Assembly (NCBI RefSeq): GCF_003751805.1
Contig: NZ_RKHQ01000001.1
Span: forward strand, 1,240,001-1,304,000
Direction: 5' to 3'
DNA: 64,000 nucleotides
From: Salana multivorans
GTDB taxonomy: Bacteria; Actinomycetota; Actinomycetes; Actinomycetales; Beutenbergiaceae
In this document: positions 42,522 to 51,200 of the stretch, piece by piece
Numbering within the stretch: the stretch's first letter is position 1
Layout: every line of letters starts with the position of its first letter
The notes under the pieces: model-generated
Seen by the model: the letters and a program-made list of their open reading frames with translations, nothing else
Told to the model about the DNA's origin: nothing
Databases searched by the model: none
Program-made: the position numbers and the translations under genes

Positions 42522-42597
42522 GGCTGGCCTTTCTGGCAGGTCGGCGGCCCGGGAGCCGGGCACCCGGGAAGGAGCAGGTGAGAGGACGGTCGGCCGG

Positions 42598-43449
42598 TCA
42601 GCCCTTGACGGCGCCGGACATCGCGAACGAGCCGCCCGAGACCTTCTGCGTCACCAGGTAGAGGACGAGGACGGGCATCGCGTACATGATCGAGAAGGCG
42701 GCGAGCTGTCCGTACGCGACCGTCCCGTAGGTCCCGAAGAACCCGAAGATGGCGACGGCGGCCGGCATGTTCTCCCGCGAGAACAGGAGGACGAACGGGA
42801 CGAAGAAGTTCCCCCACGCCATCGTGAACACGAAGATGAAGACGACGGAGATGCCGTTGCGCATGAGCGGCACGACGATCCGCCGCAGCGCCGTCATGGC
42901 GCTGGCGCCGTCGACCCAGGCCGCCTCCTCCAGGGACACCGGGATCGAGTCCATGAAGTTCTTCGTCATCCAGATCGCCATCGGCAGGCTCGTGGCCGCG
43001 AGGAACAGGACCGTCCCCCACAGGGTGTTGAGCAGGTTGAGCGAGACGAACAGGGCGTAGACGGGGACCATCATCGCGGTGATCGGGAGGCAGGTCCCGA
43101 ACAGGATGACGTACATGAGCGACCGGTTGAACCGCATCTGGTAGCGGGACAGCGGGTACGCGGCGAGCACCGAGCAGACGACCGTGATGACGGCGCAGCC
43201 GAAGGACAGGATCGCCGAGTTGACCAGCGGCCGGAACGTCGTGTCCCACGTGCTGATCGTGATGAAGTTGTCCAGCGTCCACGAGGACGGCCAGGTGATC
43301 GAGACCTTCGCCTCCGTGTTGAACGAGCCGAGCACGATCCACGCGAGGGGGATGACGAACGCCAGGCCGACGAGCACGAGGATGACGTTGGAGATGACGC
43401 GGCTCGGCCGACGGCGGGGCGAGGCGAGCTGGACGGCGGGTGCGGTCAT
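42598..43449 (-). CDS. ABC sugar importer permease, MalG type (GH38 operon)
   Basis: This 283-residue permease has six hydrophobic segments, the first VISNVILVLVGLAFVIPLAWIVLGSF. The EAA loop is VSLEEAAWVDGASAMTALRRIVVPLM, and the C-terminal part has GTYGTVAYGQLAAFSIMYAMPVLVLYLVTQKV. It pairs with the MalF-type subunit encoded directly upstream; start and stop codons overlap by one base at 43449. The expected cargo is alpha-mannosides for the GH38 enzyme. Confidence 0.92.
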   Translation of the reverse strand: MTAPAVQLASPRRRPSRVISNVILVLVGLAFVIPLAWIVLGSFNTEAKVSITWPSSWTLDNFITISTWDTTFRPLVNSAILSFGCAVITVVCSVLAAYPLSRYQMRFNRSLMYVILFGTCLPITAMMVPVYALFVSLNLLNTLWGTVLFLAATSLPMAIWMTKNFMDSIPVSLEEAAWVDGASAMTALRRIVVPLMRNGISVVFIFVFTMAWGNFFVPFVLLFSRENMPAAVAIFGFFGTYGTVAYGQLAAFSIMYAMPVLVLYLVTQKVSGGSFAMSGAVKG

Positions 43450-44390
43450 CAGTCCACCTCCGGCTTGAGGACCTTGATGTAGACCATCGCGAAGATGGCG
43501 CCGATCAGGAGGGTGATGACGGCGATCGCCGTCCCGTACCCGATCTGGGCGAAGTTGAACGCCTGCTGGTAGGCGAGGATCGGCAGCGTCGCGCTCTTGA
43601 ACCCGGGACCGCCGCCCGTCATCACCCAGATGAGGGTGAACACGCCGAGGGTCTGCAGCGTCGTGAGCATGAGGTTCGTCGAGATCGAGCGACGGATCAT
43701 CGGCAGCGTGATCCGGAAGAACCGCTGGGCGGCGCTCGCGCCGTCGATCTCCGCGGCCTCGTTGATCTCCGGCGGCACCTCGGACAGCGCGGCCGAGTAG
43801 ACCATCATCGAGAACGCCGTCCCGCGCCAGACGTTCGCGAGGATCACCGCGAGCATCGGGAACGCGATGAGCCACGCCGGACCGGTGAGCCCGATCGCGT
43901 CGAGCATGAGGTTGAGCGTGCCCTCGGAGGCGAAGAACGCGTACAGCGCGAACGCCGCGACGATCTCCGGCAGCACCCACGCGACGACGACGAGGGCGGC
44001 GATCGTGCGCGACAGCGTCGGCGTGCCGTTCTTCATCAGGACGGCGAGCAGGAGGCCGAGGACGTTCTGGCCGATGATCGCCGAGGCGACGAGGAAGACG
44101 ACGGTGAGGACGACCGAGGTCCAGAAGTCGCTGCTGGCGAACAGCCGCGTGTAGTTGTCGAACCCGACGAAGCTGGGGTTCGCGGCGTTCGGCCCGGTGA
44201 GCGTCCGGTTCGTCAGCGACCCGTAGATCGCGTAGACGATCGGCCCGAGCAGGAACAGGGCGAGCAGGGCGAGCGACGGCAGGAGCGGCACCGAGCGGAC
44301 GAGCCCCAGCCGCACCTCCCGGGCGCGCCGGCCCCGGGGTGACCCCGGGGCCGGCGCGACGCGCTCACCCGCCGTGGCGAGCGACGTCAT
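43449..44390 (-). CDS. ABC sugar importer permease, MalF type (GH38 operon)
   Basis: This 313-residue permease has six hydrophobic segments, the first LLPSLALLALFLLGPIVYAIYGSL, an EAA loop VPPEINEAAEIDGASAAQRFFRITLPMI and VMTGGGPGFKSATLPILAYQQAF. The binding-protein stop lies 3 bases before its ATG. Its first 30 codons contain a perfect hairpin (44324-44358), unusual for a coding region, which encodes the Arg/Gly/Pro-rich N-terminal tail GSPRGRRAREVR. No ATPase gene is nearby. Confidence 0.92.
   Translation of the reverse strand: MTSLATAGERVAPAPGSPRGRRAREVRLGLVRSVPLLPSLALLALFLLGPIVYAIYGSLTNRTLTGPNAANPSFVGFDNYTRLFASSDFWTSVVLTVVFLVASAIIGQNVLGLLLAVLMKNGTPTLSRTIAALVVVAWVLPEIVAAFALYAFFASEGTLNLMLDAIGLTGPAWLIAFPMLAVILANVWRGTAFSMMVYSAALSEVPPEINEAAEIDGASAAQRFFRITLPMIRRSISTNLMLTTLQTLGVFTLIWVMTGGGPGFKSATLPILAYQQAFNFAQIGYGTAIAVITLLIGAIFAMVYIKVLKPEVD
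44324..44358 (-). promoter_or_regulatory. 35-bp palindrome inside the 5' end of a permease gene
   Basis: CGCGCCGGCCCCGGGGT (44324-44340) and its exact complement (44342-44358) are separated by one base. On the message this is a 17-bp GC stem 32-66 bases after the permease start codon, just downstream of the binding-protein gene. It could attenuate permease expression relative to the binding protein. Confidence 0.75.
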
Positions 44391-44393
44391 GGA

Positions 44394-45791
44394 CTAGCCG
44401 GCGTTCTGCGTCTTGTCGGCGCCGACGAGGGCGGTCACCGCGTCGTCGTACGCCTTGGCGGCCGCCTCGGGCGAGGCCTGGCCCGTGAGGACGGACTCCG
44501 CCGCGACCTGGATCTGGCTCGAGATCTGCGAGTAGTCCGGGGTGGCGGGACGGAAGTGCGTCACCGGGACGAGCGAGGAGAAGAACTCGAAGCTCGGGTT
44601 GTAGTCGAGGTAGACCGGGTCGCTCGCGACGTCGTCGCGGACGGCGATCTGGCTGTTCTCGGTGTCGTACTTGAGGCTGTTCTCCTGGGAGAGGCAGCCG
44701 GCGATGAGGTCGAACGCCAGCTCCGGGTTCTTGCTCTGCGAGCCGATGCTGAACAGCCAGCCGCCCGACATCGAGACCGCGCCCGGCTCCTGCCCCGTCG
44801 ACGTCGGCATCTTCGCCATGCCGGCGACCTCCTGCCACTCCGGCCAGGAGTTGGAGCCGTCGCTCATCCAGCCGCCCGGGACCCAGGAGCCGTCGACGAT
44901 GATCGCGACCTTGCCCTGCGGGAAGAGCTCGCCCGAGATCCGGTTGGGCAGGTTGGTGTCGAGCGCGTCCTCGAGACCCGGCAGGAGGCCGTCCTGCTGC
45001 GCCGTCTGGATGAACGTGAGGGCCTCGACGAAGCCGGGGGCGCCGACGTTCCACTTCTGCGTGTCGTAGTCGTAGAGCTCGTCGCCCGTCCCGTACAGGA
45101 GCATCTCGAAGCCCTGCATCGACGCGGCCTCGCCCTGGGACTTGGAGGAGTAGAGGTTGAACGGGATGACGTCCGGCACCTTCTCCTTGATGGTCCGGGC
45201 CGCGTCGAGGATGTCGTCCCAGCTCTCGGGCTGCCAGTCGGCCGGCAGGCCCGCCTGCTCGAAGATCTGCTTGTTGAAGTAGATCCCGCGGGTGTCGGTG
45301 CCCATCGAGACGCCGTAGGTCGAGCCGTCGTCGCCCGCGCCGGCCTGCTTGGCGGCGTCCGAGAACTGGTCCCAGCCGTCCCAGTCGGCGAGGTAGTCGT
45401 CCATCGGGGCGAGGTAGCCGGCCGCGGCGTCCGAGCGGACCTGGAACGTGTCCTCGTAGATGACGTCGGGGGCCGTGGCCGCCGAGCCGTGCATGAGGGC
45501 GAGCTTGGTGAAGTACTCGGTCTCCTGCGCGGCGATCGGCTCGAGCTGGACGGTCACGCCGTCGTTGGCCGCCTCGAACTCGCCGACGCACTTCTGCAGG
45601 AGGTCGTCGAGCTGCGTGAACGCATCCGTCTTCTGGTAGGCGACCTTGATCGTGGCCGAGCCGGACCCGGCGTCCGAGCCCGTCGACTCGCCGTCCGCGC
45701 CGGACGAGCCGGAGTCGTTCCCACCTCCGCAGGCGGTCAGCACCAGCGCGAGGGCGGCGCCTGCGGCGAGGGTGGTGAGGGTCTTGCGCAT
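44394..45791 (-). CDS. Sugar-binding lipoprotein of ABC importer (GH38 operon)
   Basis: This 465-residue CUT1 binding protein has the lipobox VLTAC (Cys21) and a Ser/Gly/Asp linker. The mature fold begins ATIKVAYQKTDAFTQLDDLLQKCVGEFEAANDGVTVQLEP, with YGVSMGTDTRGIYFNKQIFEQAGLPADWQPESWDDILDAARTIKE. The probable ligand is an alpha-manno-oligosaccharide, inferred from the GH38 gene at the end of the operon. AAAGGAG precedes ATG 45791. The promoter carries a ROK-type palindrome. Confidence 0.9.
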   Translation of the reverse strand: MRKTLTTLAAGAALALVLTACGGGNDSGSSGADGESTGSDAGSGSATIKVAYQKTDAFTQLDDLLQKCVGEFEAANDGVTVQLEPIAAQETEYFTKLALMHGSAATAPDVIYEDTFQVRSDAAAGYLAPMDDYLADWDGWDQFSDAAKQAGAGDDGSTYGVSMGTDTRGIYFNKQIFEQAGLPADWQPESWDDILDAARTIKEKVPDVIPFNLYSSKSQGEAASMQGFEMLLYGTGDELYDYDTQKWNVGAPGFVEALTFIQTAQQDGLLPGLEDALDTNLPNRISGELFPQGKVAIIVDGSWVPGGWMSDGSNSWPEWQEVAGMAKMPTSTGQEPGAVSMSGGWLFSIGSQSKNPELAFDLIAGCLSQENSLKYDTENSQIAVRDDVASDPVYLDYNPSFEFFSSLVPVTHFRPATPDYSQISSQIQVAAESVLTGQASPEAAAKAYDDAVTALVGADKTQNAG

Positions 45792-45837
45792 GAAGTGCTC
45801 CTTTGCCCAATCGACGCCCTCCGCGATGAGGGCGATC

Positions 45838-45868
45838 GTTACTCTATCGATTTGAGTAACTAGCGCAA
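45838..45868 (-). promoter_or_regulatory. Promoter and ROK-type operator of the GH38 operon
   Basis: GTTACTC (45838-45844) and GAGTAAC (45854-45860) flank TATCGATTT, a 23-bp palindrome. On the minus strand TTGCGC (45863-45868) and TAGAGT (45841-45846) are 16 bases apart, so the operator covers the promoter. The ROK regulator is encoded divergently further on; the ATCGAT centre recalls the arabinan operators but the arms differ. Confidence 0.75.
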
Positions 45869-45971
45869 TGAGGGCGACCGCATCGTTACCCGATCGTGAC
45901 CGGCTGGCGCCCGAGGGGCGATCGGGCCGCCGGCCGGGCGTCGTCGCAGGGGTCGGCGCCGGCCGACGGTG

Positions 45972-47204
45972 TCACTCGGCCGCGGACAGCAGCGCCGTCG
46001 CGTGGGGCGACAGGGCGCGGTCGAGGACGAGACTCGCGGCGCCGACGGCGCCGACCCAGATGCCGAGGTCCGTCCCCTCGACCTCGACCGCGTGCAGGTC
46101 CCGCATCGTGCCGAACCGGCCGAGCTCCTCGGTGGCGGCGGGGACGACGTACGGACGCATCCGCTCCCAGTTGGCGCCGCCGACGACGACCCGGTCGGCG
46201 TCGAGCAGGTCGGCGACGAGGACGATCCCGTGGGCGATCCGGCGCCCGCACACCTCGAGCAGGTCACGGGCGCGCGCGTCGCCGTCGGCGGCCAGCGCCG
46301 CGAGCCGCTCCATGCGGACCTCGATCCGCCACGGCGGGAGGCTCGGGTCCCACGGCTCGAGGAGGCCGAGGTCGCCGCCCTGCTCGACGAGGTAGTCCAT
46401 GGACGACGCGATCCCGATGCAGCCGCGGTTGCCGCACCAGCAGGGCGGCCCGTCCGCGTCGACGATGATGTGGCCGGTCTCCCCCGCGTTGCCGGACGCG
46501 CCGGTGAGCAGCTCGCCGTCGCGGGCGAAGGCGAAGCCGATGCCGTAGCCGAGGTAGGTGAACAGCGTCGTGCCGCGCAGGGTGTGGTGGCGCTGCCAGA
46601 TCTCGGCGGCCATCGCGGCGGTGACGTCCTTCTCCAGGACCGTGGCGAGGCCGGTGGCGCTCCGGATGAGGTCGCGCAGGGGCACGTCGCCCCAGGCCAG
46701 GAGCGGTGGTCGGACCATCCGGCCGGCGTCGAGGTCGATCGGGCCAGGGGCGGCGACGCCGAGGCCGTGGAGGTGCTCGAGCTCGTGCGACTCCCGCACG
46801 TGCCGCACCTCGGCGGCGATGAGGTCGACGGTCTCGGCGGCGGTCGGGGGCAGGGGCTGGACGCGGCGGTCCACCACCGCGCCCGACAGGTCGACGAGGG
46901 CGACGGTGAGCGCGAGCGGATCGATGTGGACGCCGATCGCGTGGCCGGACTCGGGCCGCACGTGCAGCATGGTGCGCGGCTTGCCGGGCCCGGAGACGTG
47001 CCGGGCCCCCTCGACGACGCGCCGGTCGGCGATCAGCCGCGTCACGAGGTTGGTGATCGTCTGGGCCGACAGGCCGGTCAGCTCGGACAGCTCGATCCGG
47101 CTGACGCCGGTGCGGGAGCGGCGGATCTGGTCGAGGACGACCCGGAGGTTGTAGTCGCCCATCCGGGGCAGATTGGTCCCCCGTCGGCCCGACACGCTCG
47201 TCAT
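45972..47204 (-). CDS. ROK-family transcriptional regulator of the GH38 operon
   Basis: The roughly 410-residue product has an N-terminal winged HTH (NLRVVLDQIRRSRTGVSRIELSELTGLSAQTITNLVTRLIADRRVVEGAR) and a ROK sugar-kinase-like domain with GHIIVDADGPPCWCGNRGCIG, the zinc-binding CXCGXXGC motif. ROK repressors bind sugars and release operators. It lies upstream of the binding-protein gene on the same strand, with its stop 112 bases before the importer promoter. The start is uncertain: ATG 47204 is used, with ATG 47162 (just before the HTH) and a GTG at 47195 as alternatives; none has a good RBS. Confidence 0.88.
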   Translation of the reverse strand: MTSVSGRRGTNLPRMGDYNLRVVLDQIRRSRTGVSRIELSELTGLSAQTITNLVTRLIADRRVVEGARHVSGPGKPRTMLHVRPESGHAIGVHIDPLALTVALVDLSGAVVDRRVQPLPPTAAETVDLIAAEVRHVRESHELEHLHGLGVAAPGPIDLDAGRMVRPPLLAWGDVPLRDLIRSATGLATVLEKDVTAAMAAEIWQRHHTLRGTTLFTYLGYGIGFAFARDGELLTGASGNAGETGHIIVDADGPPCWCGNRGCIGIASSMDYLVEQGGDLGLLEPWDPSLPPWRIEVRMERLAALAADGDARARDLLEVCGRRIAHGIVLVADLLDADRVVVGGANWERMRPYVVPAATEELGRFGTMRDLHAVEVEGTDLGIWVGAVGAASLVLDRALSPHATALLSAAE

Positions 47205-47328
47205 CCTAGCCGCGGCCCCGCGGCCCCGCCCCTGGACCGAGCCGCGGCGGTGCTGGCGGTCCGGCAGCACCCGGCAGCCCCGTCCAGCACGCGGCGGCGC
47301 GGTCCCGGCGGCTCGGTCTCCGCAGCTC

Positions 47329-47378
47329 GACCCGGGGGAAGGCCGGCCGGCGCGACGCCCGCCGACCTTCCCCGGGTC
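47329..47378 (-). terminator. Terminator after the first GH2 gene
   Basis: GACCCGGGGGAAGG at 47329-47342 pairs with CCTTCCCCGGGTC at 47366-47378 with one bulged G, and the intervening sequence holds a second GGCCGGC palindrome. It lies 18 bases past the GH2 stop at 47397. Confidence 0.7.
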
Positions 47379-47396
47379 CCGCCCGGCGGCTGCGCC

Positions 47397-49217
47397 TCAG
47401 CCCTCGTAGGCCGCCCGCGAGCGCTGCACGGCGCGGACCAGCTCGATGTCGACCTTCGGCCGGCGGTGGAAGTCGTACAGGCCGTTCTCCTCCTGGAACG
47501 TGTCCGTGAGCTGGGTGTAGCAGTAGCCGAACATGAGGGGGTCCTCGAGCAGGACGCGGGTCAGCCCCTCGAACCGCGCGTGCCACTCCTCCAGCGTCGC
47601 GACCCGCTCGCCGTAGCCCCAGGACTCCGACCGCTCCGGGTCGTCCGAGGACTCGCGCTGCGGCTGCCCCGCGAGCTCGGCGTTCCACCAGATGCCGCCG
47701 TACTCCGAGACGAAGTAGGGCTGGCGCCCGTAGGGCACCGAGATCGGGTGGCCGTCGTGCTCGTTGACGAACGGCCGCCCCTGCGCGAGGCCCGCCTGCT
47801 CGCGCCGGAACGCCGCGGGGTCCTGCTCGTAGGAGTGGCTGTCGTAGACGTCGGCCCCGCGCACCCGGTGGGAGTACCCCGAGGCGTCGACGACGGGCCG
47901 CGTCGGGTCGGCCGCCTTCGTCGCCAGGTACATGCCGGTCGTGACGTCGTCGAGCTGGGTGATCCGGTCGTGCAGCCACTGGTAGGTCTCGTTGAGCGGG
48001 CACCAGCCGATGATCGACGGGTGCGAGCGGTCGCGCCGCACCGCCTCGACCCACTGCGTCACGTACGACGCCGTCGGCTGCTGGTTGTCGCCCTGGGGAC
48101 CGCCGCCCGAGCCCCAGTCGCCGAACTCGCCCCAGACGAGGAAGCCGAGCCGGTCCGCGTGGTAGAGGTAGCGCTCCTCGAACACCTTCTGGTGCAGCCG
48201 GGCGCCGTTGAAGCCCGCCGCCATGGCGAGCTCGATGTCCCGTCGCAGGTCCGCGTCGCTCGGCGCCGTCATGAGCGTGTCGGGCCAGTAGCCCTGGTCG
48301 AGGACGAGGCGCTGGAACACCGGCTCGCCGTTGAGGAGGATCCGGTGGCCGTCGATGGCGACGGAGCGCAGCCCGGCGTAGGACGTCACCTCGTCGACGA
48401 CGGTGCCGTCCCCGTCGACCAGCCGGAGCACGAGGTCGTACAGGTGCGGGTCGTCCGGCGACCAGGTCCGCACCCGGTCCGCGGGGATCGCGAGGCGGAG
48501 CCGGGGGCCGAGGTCGTCCGCCGCGATGCTGGAGCGCGACACCTCGCCCGCGTCGTCGCTCAGGACGGCCTCGAGGACGAGCCCCCGGGTGTGCGTCGAG
48601 AGCTCGGCGGTGACGGAGAGGCTCGCGTCGGCGAGCTGCGGGACCACGTTGATCGACGCGATGTGAGCGGCCGGGACGGCCTCGAGCCACACCGTCTGCC
48701 AGATGCCGGTCGTCCGGGTGTAGAAGCAGGCGCTGTTGCCGTACGCGATCGCCTGCTTCCCGCGCGCCTGCGGCTCCCGCGGGGTGTCCCGGGCGCGGAC
48801 GACGATCGTGACGTCCTCACCGGGCCGCGCGACGCCGTCGAGGTTCGCCGTGAACGGCGTGAACCCTCCCCGGTGCCGGGCGACCTCGACGCCGTTGGCC
48901 CACACGGTCGCGTCGTGGTCGACGGCACCGAGGTGCAGCAGGACGGTCCGGCCGGCCCAGTCGGCGGGGACGCGGACGGTGCGGCGGTACCAGACGGCGT
49001 GCAGGAAGTCGACGGTGCCGATGCCGGACGCCTCCGACTCGGGCGCGAACGGGACGAGGATCTCGCCCGTCAGGTCGCGGTCGCGCAGGCCGCGCTCGAG
49101 GCCCGAGTCGCCCGGGTCGACCTCGAACTGCCAGGTGCCGTTGAGGGTCAGCCAGTCGGGTCGGACGAGCTGGGGACGCGGGTGCTCGGGGCGCGGGACG
49201 TCGGGGGTGGGGGTCAT
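47397..49217 (-). CDS. GH2 beta-glycosidase (first of two)
   Basis: This 606-residue enzyme without signal peptide has the three-part GH2 architecture: sugar-binding jelly roll (LTLNGTWQFEVDPGDSGLERG ... AVWYRRTVRVPADW ... WANGVEVARHRGGFTPFTANL), immunoglobulin-like domain, and TIM barrel with acid/base Glu410 (CPLNETYQW) and nucleophile Glu505 (YFVSEYGGIWW). GH2 specificity ranges over galactosides, glucuronides, mannosides and galactofuranosides, and it cannot be assigned from sequence. It is last in the operon of the third ABC importer. A beta-D-galactofuranosidase role would fit degradation of arabinogalactan but is speculative. GGAGGA precedes ATG 49217. It is about one third identical by eye to the GH2 at 53820. 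Confidence 0.88.
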   Translation of the reverse strand: MTPTPDVPRPEHPRPQLVRPDWLTLNGTWQFEVDPGDSGLERGLRDRDLTGEILVPFAPESEASGIGTVDFLHAVWYRRTVRVPADWAGRTVLLHLGAVDHDATVWANGVEVARHRGGFTPFTANLDGVARPGEDVTIVVRARDTPREPQARGKQAIAYGNSACFYTRTTGIWQTVWLEAVPAAHIASINVVPQLADASLSVTAELSTHTRGLVLEAVLSDDAGEVSRSSIAADDLGPRLRLAIPADRVRTWSPDDPHLYDLVLRLVDGDGTVVDEVTSYAGLRSVAIDGHRILLNGEPVFQRLVLDQGYWPDTLMTAPSDADLRRDIELAMAAGFNGARLHQKVFEERYLYHADRLGFLVWGEFGDWGSGGGPQGDNQQPTASYVTQWVEAVRRDRSHPSIIGWCPLNETYQWLHDRITQLDDVTTGMYLATKAADPTRPVVDASGYSHRVRGADVYDSHSYEQDPAAFRREQAGLAQGRPFVNEHDGHPISVPYGRQPYFVSEYGGIWWNAELAGQPQRESSDDPERSESWGYGERVATLEEWHARFEGLTRVLLEDPLMFGYCYTQLTDTFQEENGLYDFHRRPKVDIELVRAVQRSRAAYEG

Positions 49218-49366
49218 GGTGTCCTCCGGTCGAGGGGTCGAGGGGTCGAGGAGCTGAGGGCTGAGGTGGCCGGGCGCGGCAGGACGCCGGGGTCGAGCGG
49301 TGTCTCGGGTGGATTCGCCGGAGCGGAGGGCGCGCCCATGCCGCGCTGCCCCCCGTCCGGTGCGGC

Positions 49367-50206
49367 TCAGCCCTTGAGGCCCACGTTCGCGACGCTCTCG
49401 ACGATCTTGCGCTGCGCGAGGACGAACACGACGAGCGTCGGCACCGCCGAGATGACCGAGCCGGCCATCGCCAGCGGCAGGTTCGACGCGTTGGCGCTCT
49501 GCAGCAGCGGGAGCCCGGCCGTCAGCGTGAGGTTCTCCTGGCTGAACAGCACGTACGTCGGCCACAGCAGATCGTTCCAGGCCCCCAGGAAGGTCAGCAC
49601 GCAGAGCGTCGAGATCGCGCCCTGCGCCTGGGGGAGCATCACCGAGGCGAAGATCCGCCACTGGTTGGCGCCGTCGATCGACGCCGCCTCCTCCAGCTCC
49701 CTCGGCAGCCCGAGGAAGAAGCCGGCGAGGAAGAACACCCCGAACGCGCCGCCGAGACCCGGCAGGATGAGGGCGAACAGGGTGTCGAGCAGCCCCAGGC
49801 TGTCGACGGTGATGTAGTTCGGGATGAGGAAGACGAACCCGGGGACGAACAGCGTCGCCACCAGGCAGCCGAAGACGATCTTGCGGCCCGGGAAGCTGAA
49901 CCGGGCCAGCGCGAACGCCGCCATCGCCGCGAACGAGACCCCCAGCGCCGTCGCCGTCGTCGACACGACGACGCTGTTGAAGAACCACCGCATGACCGGG
50001 CTGGAGCCCGTCCACGTGAACAGCGGGAGGTAGTTCTCCAGCGTCGGGTTCTCCGGCAGGAGCGAGGCGCTGGTCTGCGACTCGTAGACCGTCTTGAACG
50101 ACGTCGACACCATCGACAGCAGGGGCAGGACGAACACGAGCGCGAGCAGGGTCATGCCAGCGTAGAAGAAGGTCCTGCTCCCGAGCGATCCCTTGAGCGC
50201 GTTCAC
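49367..50206 (-). CDS. ABC sugar importer permease, MalG type (GH2 operon)
   Basis: This 279-residue permease has six hydrophobic segments, the first FFYAGMTLLALVFVLPLLSMVSTSFK. The EAA loop is LPRELEEAASIDGANQWRIFASVMLPQA, and the C terminus is AQRKIVESVANVGLKG. It forms the importer with the MalF subunit encoded upstream. The GTG at 50206 overlaps the upstream stop (GTGA), with AGGAAGGGG as RBS. A 149-bp gap to the GH2 gene holds only the GH2 ribosome site and a short GGTCGAG direct repeat. Confidence 0.92.
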   Translation of the reverse strand: MNALKGSLGSRTFFYAGMTLLALVFVLPLLSMVSTSFKTVYESQTSASLLPENPTLENYLPLFTWTGSSPVMRWFFNSVVVSTTATALGVSFAAMAAFALARFSFPGRKIVFGCLVATLFVPGFVFLIPNYITVDSLGLLDTLFALILPGLGGAFGVFFLAGFFLGLPRELEEAASIDGANQWRIFASVMLPQAQGAISTLCVLTFLGAWNDLLWPTYVLFSQENLTLTAGLPLLQSANASNLPLAMAGSVISAVPTLVVFVLAQRKIVESVANVGLKG

Positions 50207-51195
50207 CGGGACCCCTTCCTCTTCCAGCCACCGCTGGTGAGCCAGAAGTTGACGATGCTCACGATGACGAGGATGAGTCCGAGCAGGTAGCCCATCGCGG
50301 CCGCCATCCCCATCCGGGACTGCTTGAGGCCGGACTCGGCGATGTACATGATCGCCGTCCTGGTGCTGTTCGCCGGGCCGCCCGTCGTCATGATGTACGG
50401 CTGGCCGAACAGGTTCGCCGACGCGAGCACCGTCGTGATGACGATGAAGATGATGACGGGCCGCAGGCCGGGCACCGTGATGTGCCAGAACTGCTGCCAG
50501 CGGTCGGCCCCGTCGAGCGACGCCGCCTCGTAGTGCTCGGACGGCACGTTCTGCAGGCCGGCGAGGAACACGATCGTGTTGAAGCCGATCGTCCACCAGA
50601 CCGTCGCCACGAGGATCGAGACCCACGCCGCCGGCTGCGTCTGCAGCCACGAGATCGGCGCGAGGCCGATCCCCTTGAGGATGGCGTTGACCGGGCCGGC
50701 CTGGGCGTCGAGCAGGTAGCGCCACAGCAGACCGATGACCGAGACGGACAGCACGTAGGGCATGAAGAAGATCGCCCGGAACACCGTCCGACCGGGGAAC
50801 CGTCGGTTGAGCGCGAGCGCCATCGTCATCGGGATCACGATGAGCGGAACCACCGAGATGAGCACGAAGACGCCCGTGTTGCCAAGCGACTGCCACCACA
50901 GCGAGAAGTCGCGCGAGCCCGGGGTGAACAGGTCGATGTAGTTCTGCAGCCCGACCCAGGGGCGGTAGTCGAAGTTGTAGTCGTAGTTGTGGAGGCTGAT
51001 CCACACGCCGTTGATCGCCGGGTAGATGACGAACGTGACGAAGAAGACGAGGAACGGCCCGAGGAACAGCCACGGCGTGTACCAGCCGAACCGCCGGACC
51101 GGGCGGTCGACGTGGTCCGGCCTCGCCTGCCCTCCCGGGCGGGCGGCCCCGAGTCGAGCCTCGGGGCCGCCGACGTTGGACGTTGCGGTGGACAT
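50203..51195 (-). CDS. ABC sugar importer permease, MalF type (GH2 operon)
   Basis: This 330-residue permease has a Gly/Arg/Pro-rich N-terminal tail, six hydrophobic segments (first WYTPWLFLGPFLVFFVTFVIYPAINGVW) and an EAA loop VPSEHYEAASLDGADRWQQFWHITVPGL. The start ATG (51195) is five bases past the binding-protein stop. Codons 9-18 contain a perfect 12-bp hairpin (51142-51171). Confidence 0.92.
   Translation of the reverse strand: MSTATSNVGGPEARLGAARPGGQARPDHVDRPVRRFGWYTPWLFLGPFLVFFVTFVIYPAINGVWISLHNYDYNFDYRPWVGLQNYIDLFTPGSRDFSLWWQSLGNTGVFVLISVVPLIVIPMTMALALNRRFPGRTVFRAIFFMPYVLSVSVIGLLWRYLLDAQAGPVNAILKGIGLAPISWLQTQPAAWVSILVATVWWTIGFNTIVFLAGLQNVPSEHYEAASLDGADRWQQFWHITVPGLRPVIIFIVITTVLASANLFGQPYIMTTGGPANSTRTAIMYIAESGLKQSRMGMAAAMGYLLGLILVIVSIVNFWLTSGGWKRKGSR
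51142..51171 (-). promoter_or_regulatory. Hairpin inside the 5' end of a permease gene
   Basis: GGCGGCCCCGAG (51142-51153) and its complement (51160-51171) form a perfect 12-bp stem with a 6-base loop, 25-54 bases into the permease gene. This is the third such hairpin at a binding-protein/permease junction in the window. Confidence 0.7.
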
Positions 51196-51200
51196 GGCGG

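Noticed and set aside
45838-45860. ATCGAT core in the GH38 operator as another arabinan LacI site
   Set aside because: The arms (GTTACTC/GAGTAAC) differ from GAAATCGATTTC, and a ROK regulator is encoded beside it.
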